Source of the DNA: Rodentibacter caecimuris
Lineage (GTDB): Bacteria > Pseudomonadota > Gammaproteobacteria > Enterobacterales > Pasteurellaceae
DNA length: 64,000 nucleotides
Direction: 5' to 3'
NCBI RefSeq assembly: GCF_001019715.1
Contig: NZ_BBXJ01000001.1
Span: forward strand, 2,542,001 to 2,606,000
In this document: piece by piece, positions 7,752 to 21,402 of the stretch
Position numbering within the stretch: position 1 is the first letter of the stretch
Layout: each line of letters opens with the position of its first letter
Made by a program: the position numbers and the translations under genes
Notes under the pieces: model-generated
What the model was told of the DNA's origin: nothing
What the model saw: only the letters and a program-made list of their open reading frames with translations
The model's database searches: none

Positions 7752-9044
7752 CTACTCGCTCTCTTTCACCAGTGATACTAAAATTTGGTCAATTTTAAAA
7801 TTTTCCGTATCAATCACTTCAAACTTATACTTACCATAAATGACAAAATCGGTCTTTTTCGGGATTTTGCGTAACATATACATCATAAAACCACTGATTG
7901 TTTCATAATTTTCTTCATCAGGGAAAGATTCTATATCCAATGCCCGCATCACATCTTCAAGCGGTGTTGCCCCATCAATCAGCCAAGAATTTTCATCACG
8001 ACTAACAATTTGCTCTTCCTCATTGGACACCAATTCCCCCATTACAATACTCATCACATCATTGAGCGTTACAATGCCCACCACCAACGCATATTCGTTG
8101 ACAATAATGGCAAAATCTTCACCGGTTGATTTAAATAATTCCAATACTTCATAAAGCGAAAGGGTATCCGGCACAAATAGGGCTTTGCGTAACAATTTAG
8201 AATCGGTCAATGATACGTTCGCATTTTGCAAATACATAGTCAGCAAAGTATGGGATTCCACGTAGCCTAAAATTCTATCCAAACTATTGTCACAAATAAC
8301 AATTTTGGAATGAGAATCACGGGAAAGGGTATCCACCACTTCTTGACGGCTAAAAGTGCGGTCTAAATACACGATATTTTCACGTGTCGTCATGGTGGAA
8401 GTGACCGTACGCTCCTGCATATCAAAAATATTTTCAATCAGATAATGCTGTTGGGTTTTTAGTACGCCGGCTTCGGCACCCGCCTCAACCACCGCCACAA
8501 TATCTTCCGGTGTCATATTGTCATCACGCAATGTTGAAACGCCAAAAAGTTTGAAAAGTAAATTTGACATCCCGTCAAACACCCATACGATAGGTTTTAA
8601 TAAGAAAATAAACACCTGCATAATGCCGACCGTACGCAATGCAACCGCTTCCGGGTTAATCAAGGCAAGGCGTTTAGGCATTAAATCCGCTAAAAGAATG
8701 AAAGAGCAGGTAACAAGCAAAAAGGCCATCCAAGATGAAGCGGGTTCAACCCAAGTATCCCGAATATGTCCGTTTAAAAACTGTTGTAAATGAATACTAA
8801 GGTTCGCCTCACCAATCATCCCCCCTAATACTGCAACCATATTTAAGCCAATTTGCACGACGGTGATAAAACGTCCGGGCTGCTCTTGTAGTTTCAATAC
8901 CTGTTCGGCTTTAAGATTGCCTTCATTTGCCATATTTTGCAATTTAATGCGGCGGGCTCCGGCAAGGGAAATTTCCGCTGATGAAACAATGGCACTGATA
9001 ATAATTAACACGATTATGACTAAAATCGCTGCAAATAAACTCAT
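7752..9044 (-). CDS. paeA: CNNM/CBS-domain membrane protein, PaeA (YtfL) type
   Basis: The 430-residue protein has an N-terminal CNNM (DUF21) membrane domain with about four segments (1-185), two CBS domains (about 205-325) and a C-terminal CorC/HlyC transporter-associated domain (about 345-425). It resembles E. coli YtfL/PaeA along its whole length, including the shared stretches VVQIGLN, EDFA and NEYALVVGI. YtfL has been described as an exporter of cadaverine and putrescine. Older annotation calls this family hemolysin-like, which is misleading. Assignment to PaeA rather than to the paralogue YfjD rests on remembered similarity. Confidence 0.75.
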   Translation of the reverse strand: MSLFAAILVIIVLIIISAIVSSAEISLAGARRIKLQNMANEGNLKAEQVLKLQEQPGRFITVVQIGLNMVAVLGGMIGEANLSIHLQQFLNGHIRDTWVEPASSWMAFLLVTCSFILLADLMPKRLALINPEAVALRTVGIMQVFIFLLKPIVWVFDGMSNLLFKLFGVSTLRDDNMTPEDIVAVVEAGAEAGVLKTQQHYLIENIFDMQERTVTSTMTTRENIVYLDRTFSRQEVVDTLSRDSHSKIVICDNSLDRILGYVESHTLLTMYLQNANVSLTDSKLLRKALFVPDTLSLYEVLELFKSTGEDFAIIVNEYALVVGIVTLNDVMSIVMGELVSNEEEQIVSRDENSWLIDGATPLEDVMRALDIESFPDEENYETISGFMMYMLRKIPKKTDFVIYGKYKFEVIDTENFKIDQILVSLVKESE

Positions 9045-9088
9045 AATTTTCTCGTTAATTTAATAAATCGATTTGATAATTTTGATAA

Positions 9089-9115
9089 AAAGTGCGGTCA
9101 AAACCACCGCACTTT
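9089..9115 (-). terminator. inverted uptake-sequence terminator
   Basis: AAAGTGCGGT (9089-9098) faces ACCGCACTTT (9106-9115) with a 7-base loop. It sits 16 bases after the DUF1523 stop, and on the minus strand a T run (TTTTTATC) follows the stem. It ends that transcript ahead of paeA. Confidence 0.7.
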
Positions 9116-9130
9116 CAAGGAAATGAAAAT

Positions 9131-9655
9131 CTAATTTTCGCTGTCAAACCAGCCGCGGATAAATTGAATAGAAAGGAATAATGTCACCAACAAGAAAGCA
9201 TAAAACACCCAAGATAAAATAGGATGACTCGGTGTAACATCACCACTGATTTCTTTCACGGAAACCGCGTTACGAAACTCATCAAACATGGTTAAACGCC
9301 AACCGTAATATTTAATTTGAACCAGTTTATTTTCATTCCCCATAGCTTGTGCTTCGGCCTGTAAGTTGGCCGAACCGAATTTAAAATAGAAAGGAAAACC
9401 CCAACGGGTATCTTCGTTGCGGTAAACCATAATTTTGCCGTCATCATTTTGTGTATTAATATAGTACACATCACGCGTCGGGCCGTCAGCCGGATTGGAT
9501 TTGGTAATCGGTCCGTCTTTATCAACCCGCTTTACTTCTACCCCCGTTACCCGAGTCACATCGTAATGAGGAAATACATAATTCACCACAGAAAACATAA
9601 AACCGTGGAACGCAAATACCACTAAAAATAAAAAATATTTGAAAAATTTACGCAT
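9131..9655 (-). CDS. DUF1523 family membrane protein
   Basis: The 174-residue protein has a membrane segment at each end (about 5-27 and 148-166) and a periplasmic middle part of mixed strands. The pattern fits the DUF1523 family of proteobacterial inner-membrane proteins, recognised from the N-terminal stretch ending in VNYVFPHYDVTRVTG. Its function is not known. It lies 29 bases after ycfH on the same strand and could be read with the mltG-tmk-holB-ycfH group. An overlapping alternative frame at 9292-9525 is only a shadow. Confidence 0.7.
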   Translation of the reverse strand: MRKFFKYFLFLVVFAFHGFMFSVVNYVFPHYDVTRVTGVEVKRVDKDGPITKSNPADGPTRDVYYINTQNDDGKIMVYRNEDTRWGFPFYFKFGSANLQAEAQAMGNENKLVQIKYYGWRLTMFDEFRNAVSVKEISGDVTPSHPILSWVFYAFLLVTLFLSIQFIRGWFDSEN

Positions 9656-9683
9656 AATCTTTTCTCTCTTTCATATTGAGTGT

Positions 9684-10466
9684 TTATTGTACATTAATTT
9701 TAAACAAACGTTCGAAATTTTGTGTCGTAATTTGGGCGAATTCCCCTAGAGAAACTCCTTTTAATGCCGCCACGTACTCACATACTTCACGGGTATAAGC
9801 CGGCTGATTTTCTTTGCCACGATATGGCACGGGCGCAAGATAAGGCGAATCCGTTTCCACTAACAAACGATCCGTCGGTACATAACGAATCGCTTCACGA
9901 ATCGCTTCCGCATTTTTAAAAGTAATAATACCGGAACAAGAAATATAAAAACCCAAATCTAATGCTTTTTTCGCAAAATCCAAGGTTTCGGTAAAACAAT
10001 GAATAACACCGCCGCACTTTTCTGCCTGATGTTTACGGAGCATCGAAATGGTATCATCACCAGCTGAACGGGTGTGAATAATCACTGGCTTATTCAGTTG
10101 GTTTGCGATGTCAATTTGGCTGGCAAAAATGTCTTGCTGTGCTATTTTGTTATCCGCGCTGTAATAATAATCCAGTCCGATTTCACCAATGGCAATGACT
10201 TTTTTATCTTGCACTAAGCGGAATAAACGTTCGGCATCGTAGGGTTCTTCTTCAAAATCTAACGGATGCACGCCGCACGCCAGTGAAATATTTTCAAACG
10301 GGTTTAATAAGTCATAAGCCTTTTCAAATCGACTTAGCGTTACCCCAATGGCAAGCATATGTTTCACATCGCGTTTTTGTGCTTTTTCCACTACATCGGC
10401 AATGTTTTTGTGTAAATTATCATAATCCAGTGCATCTAAATGGCAGTGGGAATCAACGATAAACAT
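9684..10466 (-). CDS. ycfH: TatD-family metal-dependent hydrolase YcfH
   Basis: The 260-residue TIM-barrel hydrolase has the metal-binding motifs of the TatD family: DSHCHLD at the N terminus, GEIGLDYY (about 94-101), IIHTR and IHCF in the middle, and ETDSPYLAP near the C-terminal third. Family members are metal-dependent DNases or hydrolases; the cellular substrate of YcfH is uncertain. It follows holB as in E. coli (holB-ycfH), which supports YcfH over TatD itself. Confidence 0.9.
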   Translation of the reverse strand: MFIVDSHCHLDALDYDNLHKNIADVVEKAQKRDVKHMLAIGVTLSRFEKAYDLLNPFENISLACGVHPLDFEEEPYDAERLFRLVQDKKVIAIGEIGLDYYYSADNKIAQQDIFASQIDIANQLNKPVIIHTRSAGDDTISMLRKHQAEKCGGVIHCFTETLDFAKKALDLGFYISCSGIITFKNAEAIREAIRYVPTDRLLVETDSPYLAPVPYRGKENQPAYTREVCEYVAALKGVSLGEFAQITTQNFERLFKINVQ

Positions 10467-10515
10467 AAATTATTTTTCCTTTATTTTTTATTTTCAGTGG
10501 GAAATACACCCTCTA

Positions 10516-11499
10516 TCAGGTTTCAAACACATTCGTGATAAGTTTAGTCAATCCGTCTAACAACATTAATTCTACGTTGACACCATTAATTGAAAGTAAA
10601 TCGGATCGCACTTTTTGCATAATTCGGATTGATTGCAATAAACCTAAAACAGGTTGTTCATCACTAAATTGTTCAATTCCTTTGGCTAAATCCATCGTTT
10701 GACGATGGCCGCCTATTTCAAGTTTGTGCTTTAAGCAGTCGGAAAGAAAAGCCAAAATCCAATCTAATTGTTGGATATAGCGTTCCTTATCAAATAATGG
10801 AAGAATCTCCAAAGGCGAACGACGACGGTAAAAAAGCCAAAACTGACGAAGAAAATTTTTTCGTTGTTCAATTAAGCCTTGCTGCAAGGTTTCCAATGCA
10901 AGCAGAGGACGGCCTAAATCCATGGCAAGTGCGGTCAATATTTCATGTGTTTCCGCTACTGTTTGATTTTGTAGCCAATCCTTCGCCATTTGTTCATTCG
11001 GTGTAGGTAGATTCCATACTTGACAGCGGCTGTAAATTGTCGCTAACAAACTTGCAGAACTATCTGCCAGTAACAAAAAATAGGTGTTCGGACGGGGTTC
11101 TTCCAAGGTTTTAAGCAAAGCGTTAGCGGCAGCTTCCGTTAAGCGTTCAGCCCCTTGCACATAGACGATTTTATTGCCATTCTGTTGAGCATGTTGGGCG
11201 ACAATTTCGTTAATTTCACGCACTTGATCAACACCGATATCTTTTCCATCGACAGAATAAAGTTGGTGATAATCAGGATGGCTGTTCGCTTGCATTAAAT
11301 GGCAGGCATGGCATTGCCCGCAAGGTTGATTATCTTTCGGATTCATACACATAATGCGGCGAGAAAGCGCATCAAAGAGATGTTCTACGCCCATCCCCTG
11401 ATCGGCTTTAATAAGTATCGCATGATGTCCTAAACCTTCGGAAAAAGTTTGGGCAATGTTCACATAGGTAGGTGTCAGCCAAGGATAAAGTGCGGTCAT
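10516..11499 (-). CDS. holB: DNA polymerase III subunit delta prime
   Basis: Part of the clamp loader that places the beta ring on primed DNA. The 327 residues show an AAA+ fold with a degenerate P-loop ([10 protein letters not shown], about 31-40), as is normal for delta prime, which does not hydrolyse ATP. A zinc module is formed by Cys51, Cys60, Cys63 and Cys66, and LLKTLEEP (about 149-156) is seen. It overlaps the tmk stop by four bases (ATGA), so the genes are translationally coupled. A perfect uptake sequence lies across the start codon, so the protein begins MTAL. Confidence 0.95.
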   Translation of the reverse strand: MTALYPWLTPTYVNIAQTFSEGLGHHAILIKADQGMGVEHLFDALSRRIMCMNPKDNQPCGQCHACHLMQANSHPDYHQLYSVDGKDIGVDQVREINEIVAQHAQQNGNKIVYVQGAERLTEAAANALLKTLEEPRPNTYFLLLADSSASLLATIYSRCQVWNLPTPNEQMAKDWLQNQTVAETHEILTALAMDLGRPLLALETLQQGLIEQRKNFLRQFWLFYRRRSPLEILPLFDKERYIQQLDWILAFLSDCLKHKLEIGGHRQTMDLAKGIEQFSDEQPVLGLLQSIRIMQKVRSDLLSINGVNVELMLLDGLTKLITNVFET

Positions 11500-12128
11500 T
11501 TTTCGTTATGTTTCCACCAATTTTTCACCGCATTTGTAATATCAGCCTGAACTTGCTCAATACTTTGCGCCGCATTGATGATAACCGCTTTCGGATTATC
11601 TTTCACCAATTCTAAATAACGGCTGCGGGTGCGATGGAAAAAATCAAGATTCATTTGTTCAATACGATCTAATTCGCCACGTCCACGGGCTCGAGCCAAA
11701 CCTAATACGGGATCAATATCTAGATAAATAGTAAGATCCGGTTCAAAATTACCTAATACCGCATCTTTTAAGGTTTTCATAAAATGAGGATCTAACCGAC
11801 GACCGCCACCTTGATAAGCTTGTGACGACATATCGTGACGATCTCCCACTACCCATTTTCCTCCAGCAAGGGCCGGTTTAATCACATTTTCCACTAATTG
11901 AATCCGAGCGGCATAAAGCATTAGTAATTCAGCTTTGTCTGTAACCGGTTCTTCCGTTTCATGTTTGATAAGTTGGCGTAATTTTTCAGCTAGAGGCGTA
12001 CCGCCCGGTTCACGGGTAAACACGACATTATGAATGCCTAATTCATTCAATATCTTTACTACTGACTGATGGGCCGTGCTTTTTCCTGCGCCTTCCAACC
12101 CTTCAATAACAATAAATTTTCCACTCAT
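11496..12128 (-). CDS. tmk: thymidylate kinase
   Basis: Phosphorylates dTMP to dTDP. The 210 residues carry the P-loop GLEGAGKST near the N terminus, the TREPGG motif, [15 protein letters not shown] and the arginine-rich lid ([12 protein letters not shown]). The start at 12128 gives [10 protein letters not shown], aligned with the family; an ATG 12 bases upstream is possible and would add MENN. It lies between mltG (1-base gap) and holB (4-base overlap), the same order as yceG-tmk-holB-ycfH in E. coli. Confidence 0.96.
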   Translation of the reverse strand: MSGKFIVIEGLEGAGKSTAHQSVVKILNELGIHNVVFTREPGGTPLAEKLRQLIKHETEEPVTDKAELLMLYAARIQLVENVIKPALAGGKWVVGDRHDMSSQAYQGGGRRLDPHFMKTLKDAVLGNFEPDLTIYLDIDPVLGLARARGRGELDRIEQMNLDFFHRTRSRYLELVKDNPKAVIINAAQSIEQVQADITNAVKNWWKHNEK

Positions 12129-12129
12129 A

Positions 12130-13176
12130 TTATTTTCCATTTTTCTGGCTACGATACCAACGTAAATATTGTTGAACCGCTTTATTATGCTCGTTTAAAT
12201 TACGACTGAATTTATGACCACCGCTTCCATCTGCGACGAAATAGTAAAAATCGGTTTTTTCAGGGTGTGCGACCGCCTGCAAAGCACCTTCACTCACCAT
12301 TGCAATTGGGGTGGGAGGTAATCCGTCAATCACATAAGTATTATATGCTGTGGGGGTTTCTAAATCTTTTTTACGGATATTTCCCTGATAATTTTCACCC
12401 ATACCGTAAATTACAGTGGGATCCGTTTGTAATTTCATTTTTGCATTGAGTCGATTAATAAATACAGAAGCCACTTTAGCACGTTCTTCCGCAATACCGG
12501 TTTCTTTTTCTACGATAGAAGCTAACACTAACATCTCGTGAGGGTTTGCTAACGGAAGATTTTCATCACGTTCATTCCAAGCGTTATCTAAGGCTTTTTT
12601 TAAACGTTCTGCCGAACGTTGGAGCAATTCAAAATCCGTTGAGTTTGGCGTATAACTGTAGGTATCGGGATATAACCAGCCATCAAGATTTCTATATTCG
12701 TGAATGTTTTTTACAAAATTCGAAATTTTAAGTAAATCAAAAATTTCTTGATTGCTTTTATCCTTTAAAGTTTGCTTTAAGTGCGGTGCTTTTTCGAGGT
12801 TTTTTCGCCATTCTTTGAATGTTTTTCCTTCGATGAATTTCACGTTAAATTGAGCCTCTTTTCCAGAATTTAGTAGGATTAACAGATCTTGTATGGTTTT
12901 GATACCGCTTAAAGAATAAGTTCCGGCTTTGATTTTGTTTAGTTCGGGCTTTAATTTCAATAAGTAAGGAAGAAAAACTGCATTCTCAACTAATTTTTCC
13001 TGCTCAAAAAGCGTAGCTAATTTTTGCCCGGTCGTACCACGTTCAACAATTAAAAGTTGATCGGCTCGCACATTTACTGTTTGTTGTTGAAAATCGTTTA
13101 ATTTCTGATAACCCCAAAAACCACCGGCAATAATAATCAAAAGAAGAATAAATAAGCTAATAAAAAATTTTTTCAT
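12130..13176 (-). CDS. mltG: endolytic murein transglycosylase MltG
   Basis: Inner-membrane enzyme that cleaves nascent glycan strands and is thought to terminate peptidoglycan polymerisation. The 348 residues have one N-terminal membrane segment (about 4-24), a LysM-like part and the YceG catalytic domain with its conserved Glu in [13 protein letters not shown]. The ATG at 13176 was chosen so that the membrane anchor starts [13 protein letters not shown] 39 bases upstream lies in the surA terminator and is unlikely. First gene of mltG-tmk-holB-ycfH. Confidence 0.92.
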   Translation of the reverse strand: MKKFFISLFILLLIIIAGGFWGYQKLNDFQQQTVNVRADQLLIVERGTTGQKLATLFEQEKLVENAVFLPYLLKLKPELNKIKAGTYSLSGIKTIQDLLILLNSGKEAQFNVKFIEGKTFKEWRKNLEKAPHLKQTLKDKSNQEIFDLLKISNFVKNIHEYRNLDGWLYPDTYSYTPNSTDFELLQRSAERLKKALDNAWNERDENLPLANPHEMLVLASIVEKETGIAEERAKVASVFINRLNAKMKLQTDPTVIYGMGENYQGNIRKKDLETPTAYNTYVIDGLPPTPIAMVSEGALQAVAHPEKTDFYYFVADGSGGHKFSRNLNEHNKAVQQYLRWYRSQKNGK

Positions 13177-13207
13177 AGAATCAAAATAATGGAATAAAAA
13201 CAATAAA

Positions 13208-13224
13208 AGGGGCAAAACGCCCCT
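13208..13224 (-). terminator. intrinsic terminator of surA
   Basis: A short GC-rich hairpin, AGGGGC (13208-13213) and GCCCCT (13219-13224), lies 19 bases past the surA stop. On the minus strand it is followed by TTTATTGTTTTT. It insulates mltG from surA. Confidence 0.7.
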
Positions 13225-13242
13225 CTCATATAAAATGCAAAC

Positions 13243-14175
13243 TTATTGATTAAAATATTGAATATCGGCAGTTTTACGCAGGGCTTTTACCCAATCTTTC
13301 GTCGCATCTTTTAATTGGCTGTTTACAATTTGCTCGTAAGCTTTTTGGCGGTATGCCTCTTCAGTTTTATCGCCATCACGTGTACCGGTAACTTCTAAAA
13401 TATGCCAGCCAAATTCGGATTTAAAAGGTGCAGAAATGCTACCTTGTTTAGTCGTTTGTACAGCTTTAGCAAAAGGCCCGACATAGGTTTCAGGGAACGC
13501 ATAACCTAAACTTCCACCATTAGCCCCGGATAAATAATCTTTAGAATATTTTAATGCTGCATCGGCGAAAGTTGTTTTGCCGGAAATAATATCCGCACGA
13601 ATTTTTTGAAGTTCCGCTTTTGCCTGTGCATCATTCAACATTGGATTAAGTTTTAAAAGAATATGACGAACTTCATATTCTTTACCTGTTACTTTGTGCT
13701 CGGTACCACTAGCTCTTGCATCTTTTAACATTTTTTTACCCAATTCATTCACTTCTTCACGGGTTACCTGCACACTGTTACTAATTGCGTGATCACGCAC
13801 ACCGGACATCATCATTTGATTAACAATTTGCTGACGAAAGGCTTTCAAAGAAATACCCTGATAATCCAACGCATCTAAAAACTGACCATAGGTTAAACCA
13901 TTTTGTTCAGCAATATTATCTACAATGCGATCAATTTCACGAGGGTTTATTTTTACACTGGATTGTTGAATAGCTTTTTGTACCAAAATATCATCTATGA
14001 CTTTATCTAATGCTGCTTGGTAATTACCTTTTTTCCCCATTGCTGCACGCACCTGACTTTCTAGAACAGGAACGCCATCTACCGTTGCAACAACACGCTC
14101 TTCTGCATAAGCAGAAGAAAATGAAAGAGCACCTAACATGACAATAAAAAGAGATTTTAATACTGATTTTTTCAT
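13243..14175 (-). CDS. surA: SurA-like periplasmic chaperone / peptidyl-prolyl isomerase
   Basis: The 310-residue protein has a signal peptide (about 1-24, ending AYA), an N-terminal chaperone domain (about 25-160) and one parvulin rotamase domain (about 168-275, beginning YEVRHILLKLNP and containing GGSLGYAFPE). E. coli SurA (428 residues) has two parvulin domains, so this is the short form that I recall also from H. influenzae. The family escorts outer-membrane proteins. The start at 14175 places the signal peptide at the N terminus; a start 27 bases upstream is less likely. It is monocistronic, with its own terminator. Confidence 0.85.
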   Translation of the reverse strand: MKKSVLKSLFIVMLGALSFSSAYAEERVVATVDGVPVLESQVRAAMGKKGNYQAALDKVIDDILVQKAIQQSSVKINPREIDRIVDNIAEQNGLTYGQFLDALDYQGISLKAFRQQIVNQMMMSGVRDHAISNSVQVTREEVNELGKKMLKDARASGTEHKVTGKEYEVRHILLKLNPMLNDAQAKAELQKIRADIISGKTTFADAALKYSKDYLSGANGGSLGYAFPETYVGPFAKAVQTTKQGSISAPFKSEFGWHILEVTGTRDGDKTEEAYRQKAYEQIVNSQLKDATKDWVKALRKTADIQYFNQ

Positions 14176-14252
14176 ATTTATTTTTTCTTTAAAATGAGCC
14201 AACGACGCTGGTTAGAGTATCAATTTTAAACAAGGTTCACAATAGATTGGCA

Positions 14253-14792
14253 TTATTTTGCCAATAATGCTACTTCGTAACAACCATCATACTTTTCAGT
14301 TCGAACCTGTACTTTTTCTTCCCGATTAGTGGGTACATTTTTACCTACATAATCTGCCCGAATAGGTAGTTCTCGATGTCCACGATCAACAAAAATAACC
14401 AATTCTATCTTTGCCGCACGGCCAAAGTCAGTCAATGCATCCATCGCGGCGCGAATCGTACGACCTGTAAATAATACATCATCAATTAAAATGACTTCTT
14501 TATCTTTTACATTCAGATACTGTGATGCTCCACTATACACTGGCATTAAATTTTCAGATTCAACATGCTGTAAATCATCACGATAGAAAGTAATATCCAG
14601 TTCCATTGAAGGAAGTTCTATCTTAATTAAATCTGCAATTTTACGTTTGATTAGAGCGGCAATTTCTGCGCCACGACGTTTAATACCAACAATCACGATA
14701 TTATCTAAACTTGGGTGTTTTTCAATAATTTCGTGGGAAATACGAGAAATTGTGCGCTGAAACTGATTTTCATCAATAATGATCTTTTCCAT
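14253..14792 (-). CDS. pyrR: PyrR, pyrimidine regulator / uracil phosphoribosyltransferase
   Basis: The 179-residue protein has a type I phosphoribosyltransferase fold with the PRPP-binding motif VILIDDVLFTGRTIRAA (about 98-114). In Gram-positive bacteria PyrR binds pyr mRNA and attenuates the operon. In Pasteurellaceae the regulatory role is less clear and uracil phosphoribosyltransferase activity is the safer call. No pyr biosynthesis gene is next to it; it lies between atpC and surA. Confidence 0.9.
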   Translation of the reverse strand: MEKIIIDENQFQRTISRISHEIIEKHPSLDNIVIVGIKRRGAEIAALIKRKIADLIKIELPSMELDITFYRDDLQHVESENLMPVYSGASQYLNVKDKEVILIDDVLFTGRTIRAAMDALTDFGRAAKIELVIFVDRGHRELPIRADYVGKNVPTNREEKVQVRTEKYDGCYEVALLAK

Positions 14793-14882
14793 AATTCATC
14801 AAAATTAACTGTGAAACGGTCGGTAAAATACCACAAAAATAGACGAAATTTAATCGTTTTTAATAAATGATAATCCATAAAC

Positions 14883-14914
14883 AAAAAGTGCGGTTAAAAT
14901 CAACCGCACTTTTT
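14883..14914 (-). terminator. inverted uptake-sequence terminator of the atp operon
   Basis: A perfect 13-bp stem, AAAAAGTGCGGTT (14883-14895) and AACCGCACTTTTT (14902-14914), with a 6-base loop lies two bases after the atpC stop. Two full uptake sequences form the arms. On the minus strand the stem ends in a T run, giving a strong operon terminator. Confidence 0.85.
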
Positions 14915-14916
14915 TA

Positions 14917-15345
14917 TTATCTTTTTGATTTCACAAGTTTTTCTGTTAGCTCATAAGCTCGAAGTTTTGCTAACTCTTTGGAGAGTTTCGCTACCAACAA
15001 TTCATGATCCACATCAGCTGAGTGTGCCACAATATTTTCTTCGGCTTTGCGCTTAGCTTCTAGAATTCGTTCGGAATCTAATTCAGATCCACGAATCGCT
15101 ACATCAGCGAGAACGGTTACTACGCTTGGTTGAACCTCTAAAAAACCACCGGAGACATAAATAACATCTTCGCTATCATTCTCTAAGGTTAATTTGACAA
15201 TTCCCGGTTTTATCGCAGTCAGTAAAGGGGTATGATTCGGCAAAATACCTAATTCCCCTTCTGTTCCCGTAGCCAGAATTTGCTTTACTTTACCTTCAAA
15301 AATTTTATGTTCCGCACTGACTATAATTAAATCAAATGTCGCCAT
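14917..15345 (-). CDS. atpC: F1Fo ATP synthase subunit epsilon
   Basis: Central-stalk subunit of F1 that couples rotation and inhibits ATP hydrolysis. The 142 residues consist of an N-terminal beta sandwich (about 1-88, with GELGILPNHTPLLTAIKPG) and a C-terminal helical hairpin. The start at 15345 gives MATFDLIIVSAEH and has GGAG upstream; an earlier frame start would add five residues without a better ribosome site. Last gene of atpIBEFHAGDC, followed directly by the uptake-sequence terminator. Confidence 0.96.
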   Translation of the reverse strand: MATFDLIIVSAEHKIFEGKVKQILATGTEGELGILPNHTPLLTAIKPGIVKLTLENDSEDVIYVSGGFLEVQPSVVTVLADVAIRGSELDSERILEAKRKAEENIVAHSADVDHELLVAKLSKELAKLRAYELTEKLVKSKR

Positions 15346-15373
15346 TTTGTTCTCCTTCAATTACTTGAAGCGA

Positions 15374-17637
<2,264 letters not shown>

Positions 17638-17658
17638 CTTATTTCTCCATTGACCTAA

Positions 17659-19200
17659 TTACCATGCACTATTGGCTTTAAAATTATCTAAAATAGATTT
17701 TAATGTGTCTTTAATTTCATCATTATAATTACCCGTTTTAGTTAAATCAGCCATAAATTCGCTATGGTTACGGTGTGCATAATCTAAAAGTGCGGTCTCA
17801 AAACTTGCAATTTTCTGCAATTCCACATCTTCAAGATAACCAAATTCAACAGCGAAAAGTAAAATAGCTTGTTCCGCAACACTTAACGGTGCATATTGTT
17901 TCTGTTTCAATAATTCTGTCACTTTTTCCCCGTGGGTAAGTTGCTTACGGGTAGCATCATCAAGATCAGAAGCAAATTGAGCAAATGCAGCTAACTCACG
18001 ATATTGCGCAAGAGCGGTACGAATCCCCCCGGCTAATTTTTTCACCACTTTAGTTTGTGCAGCGCCACCTACCCGAGAAACGGAAATACCCGGGTTTACC
18101 GCAGGGCGAATACCTGAGTTAAATAAATTGGATTCTAAGAAGATTTGACCGTCAGTAATTGAAATAACGTTAGTTGGAACGAACGCAGAAACATCCCCTG
18201 CTTGAGTTTCAATAATCGGCAGAGCAGTTAAAGAACCTGTTTTTCCGGTTACTTTACCTTCAGTGAATTTTTCAACATATTCTTCATTTACTCGGGCTGC
18301 GCGCTCAAGTAAGCGTGAGTGTAAATAGAATACATCACCCGGATAGGCCTCACGACCCGGTGGACGGCGTAATAATAATGAAATTTGGCGATAAGCAACG
18401 GCTTGTTTTGATAAATCGTCATACACAATTAACGCATCTTCACCGCGATCACGGAAGTATTCTCCCATTGCACAACCTGCATAAGGTGCAAGATATTGCA
18501 ATGCCGCAGATTCCGAAGCCGAGGCAGCAACAACAATTGTATTTGCCAACGCACCGTGTTCTTCCAATTTACGCACAACATTTGCAATAGTCGAAGCTTT
18601 TTGACCTATTGCAACATAAATACATTTAATACCAGAATCACGTTGGTTAATGATAGCATCAATCGCTAATGCCGTTTTACCGGTTTGACGGTCACCGATA
18701 ATTAACTCACGTTGTCCTCGACCGATAGGCACCATTGAGTCAACCGCTTTATAACCGGTTTGTACCGGTTGATCAACGGATTTACGATCAATTACCCCAG
18801 GAGCGATAACTTCAACAGGAGAAAAACCGTCGTTTTCAATTTCTCCCTTTCCGTCAATCGGTTGACCTAATGTATTTACTACACGTCCTAATAATCCTCG
18901 TCCAACAGGTACTTCAAGAATTCTTCCGGTACATTGAACTTCCATTCCTTCAGCCAAATCGGCATAAGGTCCCATAACAACCGCACCAACCGAATCTCTT
19001 TCTAAGTTAAGTGCCATTGCATAACGATTACCCGGTAATGCAATCATTTCCCCTTGCATTACATCACTTAATCCGTGAATACGAAGAATACCGTCGCTAA
19101 CAGAGACAATTGTTCCTGTATTACGAGCTTCGCTGACCACATCAAATTGAGCAATACGTTTTTTAATTAATTCACTAATTTCAGTAGAATTTAGTTGCAT
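17659..19200 (-). CDS. atpA: F1Fo ATP synthase subunit alpha
   Basis: Non-catalytic nucleotide-binding subunit of F1 (513 residues, identical in length to E. coli). The P-loop is GDRQTGKTA (about 169-177), and the arginine-finger region lies in [10 protein letters not shown]. The gene carries an uptake sequence at 17788. It follows atpH by 12 bases. Confidence 0.98.
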   Translation of the reverse strand: MQLNSTEISELIKKRIAQFDVVSEARNTGTIVSVSDGILRIHGLSDVMQGEMIALPGNRYAMALNLERDSVGAVVMGPYADLAEGMEVQCTGRILEVPVGRGLLGRVVNTLGQPIDGKGEIENDGFSPVEVIAPGVIDRKSVDQPVQTGYKAVDSMVPIGRGQRELIIGDRQTGKTALAIDAIINQRDSGIKCIYVAIGQKASTIANVVRKLEEHGALANTIVVAASASESAALQYLAPYAGCAMGEYFRDRGEDALIVYDDLSKQAVAYRQISLLLRRPPGREAYPGDVFYLHSRLLERAARVNEEYVEKFTEGKVTGKTGSLTALPIIETQAGDVSAFVPTNVISITDGQIFLESNLFNSGIRPAVNPGISVSRVGGAAQTKVVKKLAGGIRTALAQYRELAAFAQFASDLDDATRKQLTHGEKVTELLKQKQYAPLSVAEQAILLFAVEFGYLEDVELQKIASFETALLDYAHRNHSEFMADLTKTGNYNDEIKDTLKSILDNFKANSAW

Positions 19201-19212
19201 CTTTTATTCCTC

Positions 19213-19746
19213 TTACACTTGCAACTCATTTGCCAGACGAGTTAGCTGTCCGCGACTACTTCCGTCAATGACAAAATCCTCAGTACGAATTACCACACCG
19301 GCAATCAGTGAGCTATCTACATTGCAATTTAATTTTACTTTGCGAGCTAATCTTTTTTCCATTGCCGCTGTTATTTTTTCAATTTGCGTTACATTCAATG
19401 GTTGAGCAGAAACTACATCGACTTCTGCAATGGCTTGGTGCTCTTCTACATAATGTTTAAATTCATTAAATACTGCAGGAATAGCACTCAAACGCTTATT
19501 TTCAGCCATTAACCGAATAAAATTTTGCCCATATTGATCCAATTGTTCACCACAAATAGAAATAACCGTATCAGCTAATTTTTGTGCTGAAGCAACACTA
19601 TTTAGTAATGTTTTTACCATTTCGTTCTCAATAACTGCCGAGACAAAACTTAACATTTCAGCCCATTTTTCGACCGCACTTTTTTCAATAGCGAAATCAA
19701 ACGCTGCTTTGGCATAAGGGCGAGCTATCGTAGTTAATTCCGACAT
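19213..19746 (-). CDS. atpH: F1Fo ATP synthase subunit delta
   Basis: Peripheral-stalk cap that links F1 alpha to the b dimer (177 residues, as in E. coli). The N-terminal six-helix domain begins [19 protein letters not shown]; the C-terminal part has [13 protein letters not shown] and [20 protein letters not shown]. It is placed between atpF and atpA, with 12-base spacers on both sides. Confidence 0.97.
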   Translation of the reverse strand: MSELTTIARPYAKAAFDFAIEKSAVEKWAEMLSFVSAVIENEMVKTLLNSVASAQKLADTVISICGEQLDQYGQNFIRLMAENKRLSAIPAVFNEFKHYVEEHQAIAEVDVVSAQPLNVTQIEKITAAMEKRLARKVKLNCNVDSSLIAGVVIRTEDFVIDGSSRGQLTRLANELQV

Positions 19747-19758
19747 AAGCTTAAGCCT

Positions 19759-20229
19759 CTACAACTCTGCAACTAATTTATCAATAATGTCATTGTTCGC
19801 CGCCTCATCAATAGAACGACCCACAATTTTCTCAGCACCGGCAACAGCCAATGAAACCACTTTAAGGCGTAACTCTTCTTGAACACGTTTGCGTTCCGCT
19901 TCAACTTCAGCATGACCTTGTTCAATAATTTTTGCTTTCAGTTCTTCCGCTTCGGCTTTTACTTCATCTAATACTTCATTGCGACGTTTATTAGCAGCAT
20001 CCAAAATTTCTTGAGCTTGAACTTTCGCTTTAGAAATTTCTTGTTCTACAAGCATTTTTGTATCAGCTTGCTCTTTTTTTGCCGCTTCGGCAGAAGCAAG
20101 CGCATTCGCAATTTGGCTTTGACGTGTTTCGATGGCTTTAATAATCGGCGGCCAAACAAATTTCATACAAAACCACACAAAAAGTGCGAATGCAATCAGT
20201 TGACCGATTAATGTTGCATTTAGATTCAC
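19759..20229 (-). CDS. atpF: F1Fo ATP synthase subunit b
   Basis: Peripheral-stalk subunit (156 residues, as in E. coli). One N-terminal membrane segment (about 5-25, [20 protein letters not shown]) is followed by a long charged helix rich in A, E and K that dimerises as a right-handed coiled coil. The order atpE-atpF-atpH is standard. Confidence 0.97.
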   Translation of the reverse strand: MNLNATLIGQLIAFALFVWFCMKFVWPPIIKAIETRQSQIANALASAEAAKKEQADTKMLVEQEISKAKVQAQEILDAANKRRNEVLDEVKAEAEELKAKIIEQGHAEVEAERKRVQEELRLKVVSLAVAGAEKIVGRSIDEAANNDIIDKLVAEL

Positions 20230-20278
20230 AACGTCCTCCCTAATATGCTTGTTTTACGTTGATAAGCAAATAAGGCAA

Positions 20279-20575
<297 letters not shown>

Positions 20576-20586
20576 TTAATAAAAAA

Positions 20587-21402
<816 letters not shown>

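Noticed and set aside
9292-9525. 77-residue frame inside the DUF1523 gene
   Set aside because: Out-of-frame overlap with a gene that has membrane segments and a family match.
14793-14882. Possible pyr-type attenuator before pyrR
   Set aside because: No terminator/antiterminator pair or PyrR-binding hairpin could be built from the 90 bases upstream.
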